64,000 nucleotides of DNA from an uncultured Pelagibacteraceae bacterium (GCA_902597895.1 CACJZM010000001.1:255837-319836); one strand, 5' to 3'. Counted from the stretch's first letter, positions 40,542-51,939 are shown. Made by a program: numbers and translations. Notes: generated by a model from the sequence alone, not told the origin.

Positions 40542-41672
40542 TTATCCGTTAAGAAGTTTTACCGCAAAATCTAATTGATTATCTGTTTCAGTATTAATTC
40601 TAAATAAATCAGAGTCTTCTTCTATAACAATATCTGGCGTAACTCCTTCGCCAGAAATAGATTTTCCAGATGGTAAATAATATTTTGAAATTGTTAATCT
40701 TATAGCTCCTTTGTTTTTTAAAGGTATAATTGATTGAACAGATCCTTTGCCATAACTATTTTCACCAACTATTACAGCTCTTTTGTGATCTTTAAGTGCT
40801 CCTGCAACGATTTCTGCAGCTGATGCTGAACCATAATTGATTAAAACTAAGAGCGTTTCTCCATTGATAATATCACCTTTTTTTGCAAACCATTTTCTAT
40901 TTTCATTGGATTGTCTTCCTTTTGTAGCAACAATTTCACCATTATCTAAAAAAAAATCAGAAATTCTAATCGCTTGAGAGAGTAAACCACCAGGATTGTT
41001 TCTTAGATCTAAAATATATTTATCGATGTTATTTTCTTTTTTAAATTTTTTAACTATATCTTTTATTTGATCAGCGCTGTTTTCATTAAAAGATGTTAGT
41101 CTAATGTATCCAACTTTATCATCTATTAGTTCTGATTTAACTGATTTTACTTCAATAATTTCTCTTATAATTTCAAATACAAAAGATTTTTTTTCTCCAA
41201 TTCTTCTTATGGTAATTTCAATTGGACTTCCAACTGGTCCTCTCATTAATTCTACTGCTTCTGTAAGTGTCTTTCCTTGAACCTGAACTCCATTTATTTT
41301 TACAATATAGTCACCAGCTTTTATCCCTGCTTGTTCAGCAGGCGAGTTATCAATTGGAGAAATTACTTTTACAACACCTGCCTCCATACCAACTTCAATT
41401 CCCAAACCACCAAATTCACCACTAGTTTCAGTTTGCATTTCTTCGAATAATTCTGGAGACATGTATGCTGAATATGGATCTAAAGATTGAAGAACTCCGT
41501 TAATGGCCGCGTCCATTGCATCACTTTGGTTTACTTCTTCTACATATTCTTTATTAATTTTATCCAAAACTTCACCAAACAAGTCAATTTTATCATAAAT
41601 GCTTTCTTCATTTGCCGATAAACTTAAGTTTGTAGTCAAAATAAGAAAAAAAAATGAAATTATAGTTCTCAT
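40542..41672 (-). CDS. ctpA: Carboxyl-terminal processing protease (S41 family)
   Basis: Periplasmic serine protease. Signal peptide MRTIISFFFLILTTNLSLSA, a PDZ domain (GGLGIEVGMEAGVVKVISPIDNSPAEQAGIKAGDYIVKING) and the S41 catalytic domain with Ser in YGSASAAEIVAGAL and Lys in NSYGKGSVQSI, the expected Ser-Lys dyad. 376 residues, a little shorter than usual because the C-terminal tail is reduced. Overlaps rsfS by 4 bases; the EnvC-like peptidase and rlmH often found here in relatives are absent. Confidence 0.94.
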   Translation of the reverse strand: MRTIISFFFLILTTNLSLSANEESIYDKIDLFGEVLDKINKEYVEEVNQSDAMDAAINGVLQSLDPYSAYMSPELFEEMQTETSGEFGGLGIEVGMEAGVVKVISPIDNSPAEQAGIKAGDYIVKINGVQVQGKTLTEAVELMRGPVGSPIEITIRRIGEKKSFVFEIIREIIEVKSVKSELIDDKVGYIRLTSFNENSADQIKDIVKKFKKENNIDKYILDLRNNPGGLLSQAIRISDFFLDNGEIVATKGRQSNENRKWFAKKGDIINGETLLVLINYGSASAAEIVAGALKDHKRAVIVGENSYGKGSVQSIIPLKNKGAIRLTISKYYLPSGKSISGEGVTPDIVIEEDSDLFRINTETDNQLDFAVKLLNG

Positions 41673-42019
41673 ATAATAACTTTTTCTTTAGGTATTAATT
41701 CTGACCAGATTTTTTCTATTTCATAAAATTTTCTTTTTTCAGGATTAAAAATATGAACAATTAAGTCTATACCATCAATAAGCTTCCATTCGCTACTTTC
41801 GGAACCTTCAATTTTACAATTCTTAATGCCGTTTTTTTTAAATTCTTCTAAGACCTGTTCTGATAATGCTTGAATATGCCTTGAAGATGTTCCGCTGGCA
41901 ATAATCATGTAATCGGCTATTGATGATTTATTTGATAAGTCTATTGATACAATATCTAAAGCTTTATTTGAATCTAATTTTTTAATTACTATTTTCTTTA
42001 GATCCAAAATTTTATCCAT
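41669..42019 (-). CDS. rsfS: Ribosomal silencing factor RsfS
   Basis: Binds L14 and blocks subunit joining when nutrients are short. 116 residues with the family pattern SNKSSIADYMIIASGTSSRHIQALSEQV, EGSESSEWKLIDGIDLIVHIF and FYEIEKIW. Located between nadD and ctpA in the leftward operon. Confidence 0.94.
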   Translation of the reverse strand: MDKILDLKKIVIKKLDSNKALDIVSIDLSNKSSIADYMIIASGTSSRHIQALSEQVLEEFKKNGIKNCKIEGSESSEWKLIDGIDLIVHIFNPEKRKFYEIEKIWSELIPKEKVII

Positions 42020-42036
42020 TAATTATTTTAACCCTA

Positions 42037-42567
42037 TCAAATTTTCCTTAATTTTGAAGATGAAATATTAACTTTTTTAAATTTTATAAATTTTAACCCT
42101 TCATTCCTAAGTTTCCTAAAAGCTACTGAATTAAGTGATTTTGATTTATAATTAGCTCTATCAAATACCAATATACTACATTTTGATGAAATCAACTTCC
42201 ATTGGTACCACTTATGAAATGTGATTAAATTATCTGCACCCATCAAATAATAAATTTTATAATTTTTATATTTTTTTTCTATATGATTAATTAAATTAAT
42301 AGTTTTATTTGAATTTATTTTATCTTCATAAAATCTGACAGAAATATACTTTTGTTTATTTGTAAAATTTTTGGCTAAAGCAATTCTTTTTTTAAGATTA
42401 AACAAACTTTTTTTTTTAAATGGATTTTTTTTTGTTATAGCCCAAATTATATTATTTATTTTATATTTTTTTCTTGCCTCAATAGAAATTTGCAAATGTC
42501 CTTCATGAGGAGGGTCAAATGTTCCACCTAAAATCCCTATTTTTTTTTTATTTTCTAATTTGACCAT
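42037..42567 (-). CDS. nadD: Nicotinate-nucleotide adenylyltransferase, short C terminus
   Basis: Makes deamido-NAD in NAD synthesis. The nucleotidyltransferase motif GILGGTFDPPHEGHL is at residues 11-25 and the second motif ISSSKLRK is at the very end. Normal NadD continues 20-30 residues after ISSxxIR with a segment ending ...YI...LY; here a TGA comes two codons after it, giving 176 residues. No frameshifted continuation is visible in the other two frames. The start overlaps proA by 20 bases. Confidence 0.88.
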   Translation of the reverse strand: MVKLENKKKIGILGGTFDPPHEGHLQISIEARKKYKINNIIWAITKKNPFKKKSLFNLKKRIALAKNFTNKQKYISVRFYEDKINSNKTINLINHIEKKYKNYKIYYLMGADNLITFHKWYQWKLISSKCSILVFDRANYKSKSLNSVAFRKLRNEGLKFIKFKKVNISSSKLRKI

Positions 42568-43795
42568 TGCCTAAAACCAAGTATTTAAAAGATGTCAATT
42601 GATTTAATCCAACCGGACCTCTAGGTGGTAGGGTATTTGTTGAAATACCAACCTCTCCACCAAAACCAAATTCTCCTCCATCTGCAAATTGTGTTGAGGT
42701 ATTATGCATAGCTATCGAACTTTTAATTTTTTTTAAAAAGTAATCTGCACTTTTTTTATTTTCACTTATGATACTGTCTGTATGCATGGTTCCAAACTTA
42801 TTAATATGATAGATTGCTTCATCGATATTGTTTACTGTTTTAACTGAAACTTTTGGAGATAGATATTCAGTAGACCAACTTTTTTTATTTGATTTTTTTG
42901 ATGGACCTTTAAAAGTTTTTCTAATTATCTTGTCACCAATTATTTCACAATTACTTTCGGTTAATTTATTTAAAACTGGATTACAAAACTTTTTAACAAT
43001 ATTTTTATGCATTAATATAGTTTCTGTAGCTCCACATATACTAGTATTTCTTAATTTTGCGTTATGAACTACTTTAATTGTCATTTTTAAATCAGCATCT
43101 TTGTCTATATAAGTATGACAAATTCCTTCTAAGTGTCCAATTATAGGAACTTTAGATAAAGTTTGAACTTTTTTAACAAGATTTTTCCCACCCCTTGGAA
43201 TTATTACATCTATAAAATTCTGCATATTAGAAAGCATATAGTCTACCGATTTTCTATTTTTGTTTTTTACTATTTGAACAAAGTTTTCATTAATTCTATT
43301 AAGTTTTAAGGATTGTCTAAAAAGATTTGTAATAATTAGATTTGAATTAATTGCCTCAGATCCACCACGTAAAATTACAACATTACCTGATTTGAAACAT
43401 AGGCTTGAAATGTCCGATGTAACATTTGGTCTACTCTCATAAATGATACCTATTACTCCGATCGGTGTTGATACCTGTTTAATTACTAAACCATTAGGTC
43501 TTTTCCATTTTTCAATAATTTTATTTGTAGGATCATCTAATTTTTTAATTTTATGTATTGATTGTTGCATACCCTCAATTTTTACTTTATCTAATTTTAA
43601 TCTATCAATTAAATTTTCCGGAATTTTTTTTTTTATAGCTAAAAAGACATCTTTTTTATTTGCTGATAGAATTCTCTTCTTATTTTTTTCAATTAATAAT
43701 AAAAATTTGTCTAAGACTTTATTTTTAGAATCTTTATCGACTTTAATTTGTGACGCTCTCTTTGCGTTATTTCCTATTCTTATTAACTCTTTCAT
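42548..43795 (-). CDS. proA: Gamma-glutamyl phosphate reductase
   Basis: Second step of proline synthesis, NADPH-dependent. 415 residues; IGVIGIIYESRPNVTSDISSLCFKSGNVVILRGGSEA, the active-site cysteine in NTSICGATETIL, and the C-terminal EFGFGGEVGISTNTLPPRGPVGLNQLTSFKY are diagnostic. It follows proB after 3 bases. Confidence 0.96.
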   Translation of the reverse strand: MKELIRIGNNAKRASQIKVDKDSKNKVLDKFLLLIEKNKKRILSANKKDVFLAIKKKIPENLIDRLKLDKVKIEGMQQSIHKIKKLDDPTNKIIEKWKRPNGLVIKQVSTPIGVIGIIYESRPNVTSDISSLCFKSGNVVILRGGSEAINSNLIITNLFRQSLKLNRINENFVQIVKNKNRKSVDYMLSNMQNFIDVIIPRGGKNLVKKVQTLSKVPIIGHLEGICHTYIDKDADLKMTIKVVHNAKLRNTSICGATETILMHKNIVKKFCNPVLNKLTESNCEIIGDKIIRKTFKGPSKKSNKKSWSTEYLSPKVSVKTVNNIDEAIYHINKFGTMHTDSIISENKKSADYFLKKIKSSIAMHNTSTQFADGGEFGFGGEVGISTNTLPPRGPVGLNQLTSFKYLVLGNGQIRK

Positions 43796-43798
43796 AAC

Positions 43799-45896
<2,098 letters not shown>

Positions 45897-45910
45897 TTAA
45901 GTTGTATTAT

Positions 45911-46165
45911 TTAATTGGGTTTTACAGAAACAAATGTTCTATCTGATTTAGTTTTTTTAAACTCTACTTTACCTTCAATTTTTGCAAAAATAGAGTGATC
46001 TTTACCCATTCCAACGTGCTCACCAGGAAATATTTTTGTACCTCTTTGTCTAACAATTATATTACCAGGTATTACGTGCTGACCTCCGTATTTTTTTACA
46101 CCTAATCTTCTTCCAGCACTATCTCGGCCATTCCTAGATGATCCACCTGCTTTTTTTGTTGCCAT
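45911..46165 (-). CDS. rpmA: 50S ribosomal protein L27
   Basis: 84 residues beginning [25 protein letters not shown], whose N terminus reaches the peptidyl-transferase centre; [18 protein letters not shown] and [11 protein letters not shown] follow. It lacks the cleavable N-terminal extension of Firmicutes L27. Sits 7 bases after rplU. Confidence 0.97.
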   Translation of the reverse strand: MATKKAGGSSRNGRDSAGRRLGVKKYGGQHVIPGNIIVRQRGTKIFPGEHVGMGKDHSIFAKIEGKVEFKKTKSDRTFVSVKPN

Positions 46166-46172
46166 AATTTCT

Positions 46173-46565
46173 CTATTTAGTTTCCTGTTTTATTTTTTTT
46201 TCCTCTTTTTTTTCTACTTTTTTTGCTTCCGCAAGTAAAACTCCGTCTTTATTAAATATCTTACTTATTTTTATAAGTGAATATTGTTGTCTATGTCCAT
46301 TTTTTCTTCTTGAATTTTGTCTTCTTCTTTTTTTAAAAATTAATATAGTTCTATTTTTACTGTTTTTAATTAACTCTGCTTCAACCTTTGCACCTTTTAC
46401 AAATGGTGATCCAACTTCCAAATTTTTATCATCACCGTAAGCAAGAATTTCATTAAATTCAATTTTGCTTTCAGCTTTACTTTCTTTAAGCCTTTCGATT
46501 TTCAATATATCGCTAGCTTTAACTTTGTATTGTTTTCCACCTGTTTTAATTACTGCAAATGACAT
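46173..46565 (-). CDS. rplU: 50S ribosomal protein L21
   Basis: Large-subunit protein; [44 protein letters not shown] and [23 protein letters not shown] match L21. 130 residues because of a Lys/Glu-rich tail of about 20 residues, similar in style to the tails on S16 and L19. First gene after a clear promoter. Confidence 0.96.
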   Translation of the reverse strand: MSFAVIKTGGKQYKVKASDILKIERLKESKAESKIEFNEILAYGDDKNLEVGSPFVKGAKVEAELIKNSKNRTILIFKKRRRQNSRRKNGHRQQYSLIKISKIFNKDGVLLAEAKKVEKKEEKKIKQETK

Positions 46566-46592
46566 TGTAAAAATATATTTTTTATTAGCAGC

Positions 46593-46620
46593 AATATAGT
46601 TGTAGTCTTTTTTTAGTCAA
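46593..46620 (-). promoter_or_regulatory. Promoter for rplU-rpmA-obgE-proBA operon
   Basis: On the minus strand TTGACT (46620-46615) and TATATT (46598-46593) are spaced by 16 bases, a near-consensus sigma-70 promoter. It ends about 28 bases before the rplU ATG at 46565, in the only gap of any size within this leftward stretch. Confidence 0.75.
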
Positions 46621-46630
46621 GCTGAATAAA

Positions 46631-47347
46631 CTAAAAATTATCCTTTAAATCTCTTAATTTTGAAAATTCACCCAATGTTTTAGCTCTTAAAAAAATATTA
46701 CAAGCAATTTCATCGTCAATTGTTGAAGGAACTGTTGGGATATTATTATTAACTTTATTTTTAATTTCGTTAATTTTTTTTTGTAATCTTTTGTTATTTT
46801 TGTCGTATTTAAGACAAAACTCTGAATTTTTTAAAGTATATTCATGTCCACAATAAATTTTAGTTTCTTTTGGAAGTTCTTTTAGTTTTTTTAGTGAGGT
46901 GAACATTTCTTTATAAGTACCCTCAAATATTCTTCCACAGCCAAGTGAAAAAAGTGTATCTCCTGTAAAAGCAATTTTTTCGTTTTCAAAAAAAAAACAT
47001 ATATGTCCATTAGTATGTCCTGGTATATGAATAATTTTTGATTTAAAATTTTCTGCAGTCCATATTTGATTATTTTTTAATGATATGTCTACATCAGGTA
47101 TTCTATGTAAATCATTTTTATATGCTACTATTTTTGCGTTATATTTTTTTTTAATTTCTTTGTTTCCACCTATATGGTCAAAGTGATGGTGGGTATTTAA
47201 AATATACTTTATTTTGATATTATTTTTTTCTACAAAATTAATTATCGGTTCAGACTCACTTGGATCTATTACACATGCATTTTTATTTTGATCTATCAAA
47301 ATATATGAGAAGTTATCCTCCAGACATCTAATAGTTTCTACTAACAT
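46631..47347 (-). CDS. gloB: Hydroxyacylglutathione hydrolase (glyoxalase II)
   Basis: Metallo-beta-lactamase-fold enzyme that hydrolyses S-lactoylglutathione in methylglyoxal detoxification. Metal motif THHHFDHIGG, then HIPGHTNGHICFFFE, FTGDTLFSLGCGRIFEG and YCGHEYTLKN, all characteristic of GloB. 238 residues. It lies 2 bases after metW. Confidence 0.92.
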   Translation of the reverse strand: MLVETIRCLEDNFSYILIDQNKNACVIDPSESEPIINFVEKNNIKIKYILNTHHHFDHIGGNKEIKKKYNAKIVAYKNDLHRIPDVDISLKNNQIWTAENFKSKIIHIPGHTNGHICFFFENEKIAFTGDTLFSLGCGRIFEGTYKEMFTSLKKLKELPKETKIYCGHEYTLKNSEFCLKYDKNNKRLQKKINEIKNKVNNNIPTVPSTIDDEIACNIFLRAKTLGEFSKLRDLKDNF

Positions 47348-47349
47348 TT

Positions 47350-47904
47350 TTACTTTTCAATAATAAATATACCTAAATCAGAAAATAAATTCTTATATCC
47401 CAAATTAGAGCTATTAATTTTAATATTTCTTTTATTACAATAATTTTCAAAATCTTTTATAGAGCACATGTGTAAATTTGGAGTGTTATACCATTCATTA
47501 GGTAAGTTTTTAGTAATAGGCATAGTTCCTTTAAATAGTAGGTGTAATCTAACTTTCCAAAAACCAAAATTTGGTATTGTTACTATAGCTTTCTTCCCAA
47601 CTCTGAGTAACTCATTAATTACATTTTCAGGATCTAAAAAAGCTTGTAGGGTTTGACTTAAAATGACGTACTCAAAAGAACTGTCGGGAAATTGTTTTAA
47701 ATCTTTTTCAGCATCTCCCTCAATAACAGTAAGGCCTCTTTCAATACATTTCTGAACATTTTTTTTTGAGATTTCTATACCTCTAATATCCTTAGTGATG
47801 TTATTATAAATATAATCCATTAATTCACCATCTCCACACCCAACATCTAAAACTTTTGAATTAGTTTCAATCAGGTTTGCAATTATATTAAATTCTTTTT
47901 TCAT
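47350..47904 (-). CDS. metW: Methionine biosynthesis protein MetW
   Basis: Small class I methyltransferase-like protein (184 residues) that works with MetX. VLDVGCGDGELMDYI is the SAM-binding motif; YVILSQTLQAFLDPENVINELLRVGKKAIVTIPNFGFWKVRLHLLFKG and LPNEWYNTPNLHMCSIKDF are strongly conserved in MetW. Its start overlaps metX by 17 bases. Confidence 0.94.
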   Translation of the reverse strand: MKKEFNIIANLIETNSKVLDVGCGDGELMDYIYNNITKDIRGIEISKKNVQKCIERGLTVIEGDAEKDLKQFPDSSFEYVILSQTLQAFLDPENVINELLRVGKKAIVTIPNFGFWKVRLHLLFKGTMPITKNLPNEWYNTPNLHMCSIKDFENYCNKRNIKINSSNLGYKNLFSDLGIFIIEK

Positions 47905-49021
47905 TTATTTTTCCATATGAGGTATTTAAAAAATTTTTTACTGCATTTAAAAAATCAGGCACATCTAATAAAAATGAATCATGACCTTTATCTGATTTTA
48001 TTTCAACAAAACCAACATCTTTACCCAGTGAATTAAGAGCGATTACAATTTCTCTATTCTCTGCAGTTGGATATAACCAATCTGATGTAAAAGAAATTAT
48101 AAAAAATTTTGTATTAGATTTTTGGAATGCTTTTGACAGGTTACCATTAAATTGTTTGGTTAAGTCAAAGTAGTCCATAGCTCTAGTGATATATAAATAG
48201 CTATTAGCATCAAATCTATCAACAAATACAGATCCTTGATATCTTAAATAGCTTTCAATTTGAAAATCTGCATCAAAGCTAAATTTAAGGTCATCTCTTT
48301 CTTGAAGTTTCCTTCCAAATTTTTCCTGTAAACCTTTTTTTGATAAATACGTAATATGTGCTGCCATCCTAGCAACAGATAATCCCTTTGCAGGAGATTT
48401 ATTTTTTTCTTCATAAAAGCCATTTTGCCAATCACTATCTGCCATAATTGATTGCCTTCCTAATTCATTAAGAGCTATATTTTGTGCTGAATGACTTGCA
48501 GTACAAGCTATTGGTATTGCTGTATGAGATTTATCTGGAAAGTTTGAGATAAATTGTAAAACCTGCATTCCACCCATAGATCCACCTATAACTGAAAATA
48601 ATTTTTCAATTTTTAGATGAGCTAACAATTCATATTGTGCATTGACCATGTCGTTAATAGTAATAACAGGAAAATCTGTTCCAAATATTTTTTTATTTTC
48701 AGGATTAATATCACTTGGACCATAAGACCCCATACAACCTCCCAAAACATTTGCACATATCACAAAATATTTATTTGTATCAATTGCCTTACCTGAACCA
48801 ACAGCATAACTCCACCATCCCTCTTTGTTAGTTACCGGATTGACACCAGACGCAAACTGATCTCCTGTTAGCGCATGAAAGACTAAAATAGCATTATCTT
48901 TATTTTCATTTAATCTTCCATATGTTTCATAAGCAATTGGAAAATTTGATATAGATTTTCCACAATCTAATTTTAAAGTTTTTTGTATTACTATTCTTTT
49001 TACCTTATCTAATTTGTTCAT
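47888..49021 (-). CDS. metX: Homoserine O-acetyl/succinyltransferase
   Basis: Activates homoserine for methionine synthesis. 377 residues of the alpha/beta-hydrolase acyltransferase family: FHALTGDQFASG, GCMGSYGPSDINPE, the nucleophile Ser148 in IGGSMGGMQ, TSDWLYP (Asp) and DKGHDSFLLD (His). The acyl donor, acetyl-CoA or succinyl-CoA, cannot be told from what I see. It is preceded by a SAM-II riboswitch and followed by metW. Confidence 0.94.
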   Translation of the reverse strand: MNKLDKVKRIVIQKTLKLDCGKSISNFPIAYETYGRLNENKDNAILVFHALTGDQFASGVNPVTNKEGWWSYAVGSGKAIDTNKYFVICANVLGGCMGSYGPSDINPENKKIFGTDFPVITINDMVNAQYELLAHLKIEKLFSVIGGSMGGMQVLQFISNFPDKSHTAIPIACTASHSAQNIALNELGRQSIMADSDWQNGFYEEKNKSPAKGLSVARMAAHITYLSKKGLQEKFGRKLQERDDLKFSFDADFQIESYLRYQGSVFVDRFDANSYLYITRAMDYFDLTKQFNGNLSKAFQKSNTKFFIISFTSDWLYPTAENREIVIALNSLGKDVGFVEIKSDKGHDSFLLDVPDFLNAVKNFLNTSYGKINEKRI

Positions 49022-49051
49022 ATTTTATCTTTTTATGAATTGTGAGGTAAA

Positions 49052-49107
49052 AAAACTATTTTAGCGGTTTTTTTATAGCGCTCGCAATTCAGTTAAATCA
49101 GCGCAAA
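49052..49107 (-). promoter_or_regulatory. SAM-II riboswitch upstream of metX
   Basis: On the minus strand the sequence runs TTTGCGCTGATTTAACTGAA, TTGCGAGCGCTATAAAAAAA, CCGCTAAAATAG. GCGCT (49104-49100) pairs with AGCGC (49082-49078); GATTTAA and CGCTAAA are the conserved SAM-II core that forms the triplex/pseudoknot with the ligand. This closely resembles the marine metagenomic SAM-II aptamer used for structural work. It lies 30 bases before metX, a typical target. Unlike the textbook case, no GG-rich Shine-Dalgarno follows; instead A7C (49076-49069) can pair with GT7, which may give a weak terminator. Confidence 0.9.
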
Positions 49108-49110
49108 TAT

Positions 49111-49139
49111 TGTTTACAGGATACAATTATTTATGTCAA
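49111..49139 (-). promoter_or_regulatory. Promoter for the metX riboswitch transcript
   Basis: On the minus strand a perfect -35 box TTGACA (49139-49134) is 17 bases from TAAACA (49116-49111). Transcription would start near 49104, exactly at the first paired base of the SAM-II aptamer, which supports both calls. The remaining gap to hisC (49140-49212) is A/T-only in long runs and shows nothing else definite. Confidence 0.7.
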
Positions 49140-49212
49140 TTTTAAATAAACGTACTTATTTTATGTAAATAATTAATTTTTTATTTATAAAGTAAAAAAA
49201 ATAAAAAAATTT

Positions 49213-50298
49213 ATGACATCTCTAAATTTTAGAAAAATAAAAACTATAGCTTATAGGCCTGGGAGATCCCAACTCGCGAAAAATATGAGGGCCATTAAAT
49301 TATCTGCTAATGAGTCAGCATTGGGGGTATCCCCAAAAGTTAGAAAAATTATAAATAATAATAAATTAAACTTATCAAAATACCCAGATGGAAAATCTAC
49401 AGATTTAAGAAAACAAATATCTTTAAAATTCAAATGCAATAAAGATAAAATTATTTGTGGATCCGGTTCTGATGAGGTCATCCAATTAATTTGTCAATTA
49501 TTTCTCAAACCAAAAGATGAAGTAGTGGTCCCTCAGTATAGTTTTTTAATGTACAGAATTTATGCAAATATTGTAGGTGCAAAAGTATTATTTGCGAAAG
49601 AAAAAAATTATAAAATTTCTATAAATGAAATTATAAAAAAAATAACTAAAAAAACAAAAATTGTTTTTTTGGCAAATCCAAATAATCCTACAGGGACCTA
49701 TATTTATAAAAAAGATCTTATATTATTAAGAAAAAAGCTTCGAAAAAATATACTTCTAGTTATAGATGACGCTTATGACGAATATATGTTAGATAAAAAT
49801 TATTCATCAGGATTAGATATCTTTAAAAATAAAAAAAATGTTTTTATTTTAAGAACATTTTCAAAAATATATGGATTAGCATCTTTAAGAATTGGTTGGG
49901 GATATGGGGATAAAAAAATTATTAATGCACTTAATATTATTAAACCCCCATTTAATGTAAATAAGTTTGCGCAGTTGTGTGCAATGGAAGCTTTAAGCGA
50001 TAGTAAATTTATAAGTAAATCAGTAAAGCACAATTACTTCTGGGCGAAAAAAATTAAAAAAGAAGTAGAGAGATTTAATATTAAAACAAATAGTGTTAGT
50101 GCTAACTTTTTATTATTAAACTTTAATAAATGTAAACTTACAGCTGCAGAAGTTAATAGAAAGCTTCAAAAAAATGGTTTAATTTTGAGGGAAACAAAAA
50201 TATATGGAATTAAAAATAGTTTAAGGATAACGATTGGTAACAGTAAGGAAAATAAAATTTTTATTAAAAAATTAAAAACTATCTTTAAAAATGTTTGA
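49213..50298 (+). CDS. hisC: Histidinol-phosphate aminotransferase
   Basis: PLP-dependent aminotransferase, 361 residues. IKLSANESALGVSP, YPDGKSTDLRKQIS, CGSGSDEVIQLI, ANPNNPTGTYI, and the PLP lysine in RTFSKIYGLASLRIGWGYG. It lies directly before prephenate dehydrogenase, so it may also act as an aromatic aminotransferase, as HisC proteins in this position often do. Divergent from metX. Confidence 0.93.
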   Translation: MTSLNFRKIKTIAYRPGRSQLAKNMRAIKLSANESALGVSPKVRKIINNNKLNLSKYPDGKSTDLRKQISLKFKCNKDKIICGSGSDEVIQLICQLFLKPKDEVVVPQYSFLMYRIYANIVGAKVLFAKEKNYKISINEIIKKITKKTKIVFLANPNNPTGTYIYKKDLILLRKKLRKNILLVIDDAYDEYMLDKNYSSGLDIFKNKKNVFILRTFSKIYGLASLRIGWGYGDKKIINALNIIKPPFNVNKFAQLCAMEALSDSKFISKSVKHNYFWAKKIKKEVERFNIKTNSVSANFLLLNFNKCKLTAAEVNRKLQKNGLILRETKIYGIKNSLRITIGNSKENKIFIKKLKTIFKNV

Positions 50299-51190
50299 TA
50301 AAATATTAATTATAGGTTGTGGACTGATAGGGTCATCAATATTAAGAGCTTCTTTGTCCAAAAAAATTGCAAAAAAAATATTTGTTTACGAAATTTCAAA
50401 AAAAAATATTTCAAAAATAAAAAAAATAAGCTCAAAAATAATAATTTTAAAAAAATTAGATCAAAATATTTCAGATATTAACTTAGTAATTTTATGTACA
50501 CCAATGAGTCAATACAAAAAAATAATACCTAAACTAAATAATTTCTTAACTCATAATTCAATTATTACAGATGTTGGGTCAACAAAATCTAATATAGATT
50601 TATTAATTAAGAAAAAATTAAAAAAATCTTTGGATTGGATTATGAGCCATCCAATTGCTGGATCTGAAGTTAGCGGCCCTGAATATGGAGATAAAAACTT
50701 ATTTAAAAATAAATGGTGTGTAATCATAAAAGATAAAAATAGTATCAAATTTAAAAAGATTACTAATTTTTGGAAAAAATTAGGAGCAAATATCGCAGTT
50801 ATGGATAAAAATGAACATGATAAAATATTTTCTATAACTAGCCATCTTCCGCATTTGATTGCATATAATTTAATCAAAACTGCTCAGGATTTCCAAAAAA
50901 AATATAAAAAAAATTTAATTAAATTTAGTGCTGGCGGTCTTAGAGATTTTTCAAGAACAGCTGCTTCTAACGAAATAATGTGGAGAGATATTTTTTTTAG
51001 CAATAAGAGAAATATGATTAATTCTATAGACTCATTTATCAAGAATCTAAATATTTTTAAAAAAAATATAAATAATTTTGACGAAAAAAATATGAAAAAA
51101 ATATTAGTTAATTCAAAAAAAGTAAGAAAACAAATTATAGAATTAAAACAGGATGTTTCAAAACCAGATTTTGGAAGAGAGAATCTTTAA
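50291..51190 (+). CDS. Prephenate dehydrogenase (or arogenate dehydrogenase)
   Basis: Tyrosine-synthesis oxidoreductase, 299 residues. IIGCGLIGSSILRA is the NAD(P) motif; LCTPMSQYKKI, ITDVGSTKSNI, MSHPIAGSEVSGPEYGD and FSITSHLPHLIAYNL carry conserved active-site histidines, and SAGGLRDFSRTAASNEIMWRDIF follows. No chorismate mutase or ACT domain is fused. Whether it prefers prephenate or arogenate is not visible. Overlaps hisC by 8 bases and the convergent peptidase by 4 bases. Confidence 0.92.
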   Translation: MFDKILIIGCGLIGSSILRASLSKKIAKKIFVYEISKKNISKIKKISSKIIILKKLDQNISDINLVILCTPMSQYKKIIPKLNNFLTHNSIITDVGSTKSNIDLLIKKKLKKSLDWIMSHPIAGSEVSGPEYGDKNLFKNKWCVIIKDKNSIKFKKITNFWKKLGANIAVMDKNEHDKIFSITSHLPHLIAYNLIKTAQDFQKKYKKNLIKFSAGGLRDFSRTAASNEIMWRDIFFSNKRNMINSIDSFIKNLNIFKKNINNFDEKNMKKILVNSKKVRKQIIELKQDVSKPDFGRENL

Positions 51191-51939
51191 ATAGGAAAAA
51201 CTTTTAAAATTTCTAATTTTGCAGTTTTTTTAATTAATTTAACAGTATTGTAAATAGGCATAATTAATACTTTCTTTTTTGGCCCGTATGCATGAATCAG
51301 GAGTTTTGAATTTAAACATAATGCGACATGTCCTTTCCAATAAATTAAATCTCCTTTCTTAAATTTATTTTTTTTTTTACCTTTTTTAAATTTAATTTGT
51401 TCAGAAGTATCTCTTGGAAAAAATTTATTATTATATTTATAAAATAATTGAATTAGGGATGAGCAATCAACTCCATTAAAAGTTTTTCCACCCCATTTAT
51501 ATTTTATATTTAAAAACAACTTTGCAACATTAATGTAATTTCTTTTTTTGTAATTTATAGGATGGATATCTGATTTCTTAATCCATTTATTTTTTTGATA
51601 TTCAATAAATTGACCTTTTCTTTTTAAAATTTGCAAACCACTAGAGAATGACAGGAAATTTTTTGTTTTATAAATTTTTTTATTTAATGGAAACTTAAAA
51701 ATAGGTGTTTTTAAAGTAGTAACTTTGTGAGTAATAATTTTATTTTTTTCAAAACAATTTTTATTTTCAATGTAGCCAACATATTTGTCAAAATGAGTTT
51801 TTATTTTTAAAAATTTTTTATATTGTTTGATAATTTTAAACTTTTCTCCATATAATATTTGGGATGCCAATCCAGATTTGACACTATTTTTTTCATACAA
51901 ATTTATATATGGAAAATTACAAAAGAAACTATTTTGCAC
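51187..51939 (-). CDS. NlpC/P60 family cysteine peptidase with N-terminal SH3-like domains
   Basis: Likely cell-wall peptidase cleaving D-Glu-DAP type bonds. 250 residues: about 130 residues resembling bacterial SH3 repeats (VKSGLASQILYGEKFKII..., TLKTPIFKFP), then the papain-like domain with Cys in FNGVDCSSLIQ, His in WKGHVALC and a third polar residue His in LIHAYG. No signal peptide is seen. It overlaps the start of ampG, a muropeptide permease, so a role in muropeptide recycling is plausible but not shown. Confidence 0.88.
   Translation of the reverse strand: MQNSFFCNFPYINLYEKNSVKSGLASQILYGEKFKIIKQYKKFLKIKTHFDKYVGYIENKNCFEKNKIITHKVTTLKTPIFKFPLNKKIYKTKNFLSFSSGLQILKRKGQFIEYQKNKWIKKSDIHPINYKKRNYINVAKLFLNIKYKWGGKTFNGVDCSSLIQLFYKYNNKFFPRDTSEQIKFKKGKKKNKFKKGDLIYWKGHVALCLNSKLLIHAYGPKKKVLIMPIYNTVKLIKKTAKLEILKVFPI

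Noticed and set aside
48244..48435. 63-codon frame inside metX on the same strand
   Set aside because: It is an alternate frame of the conserved metX coding sequence without independent support.
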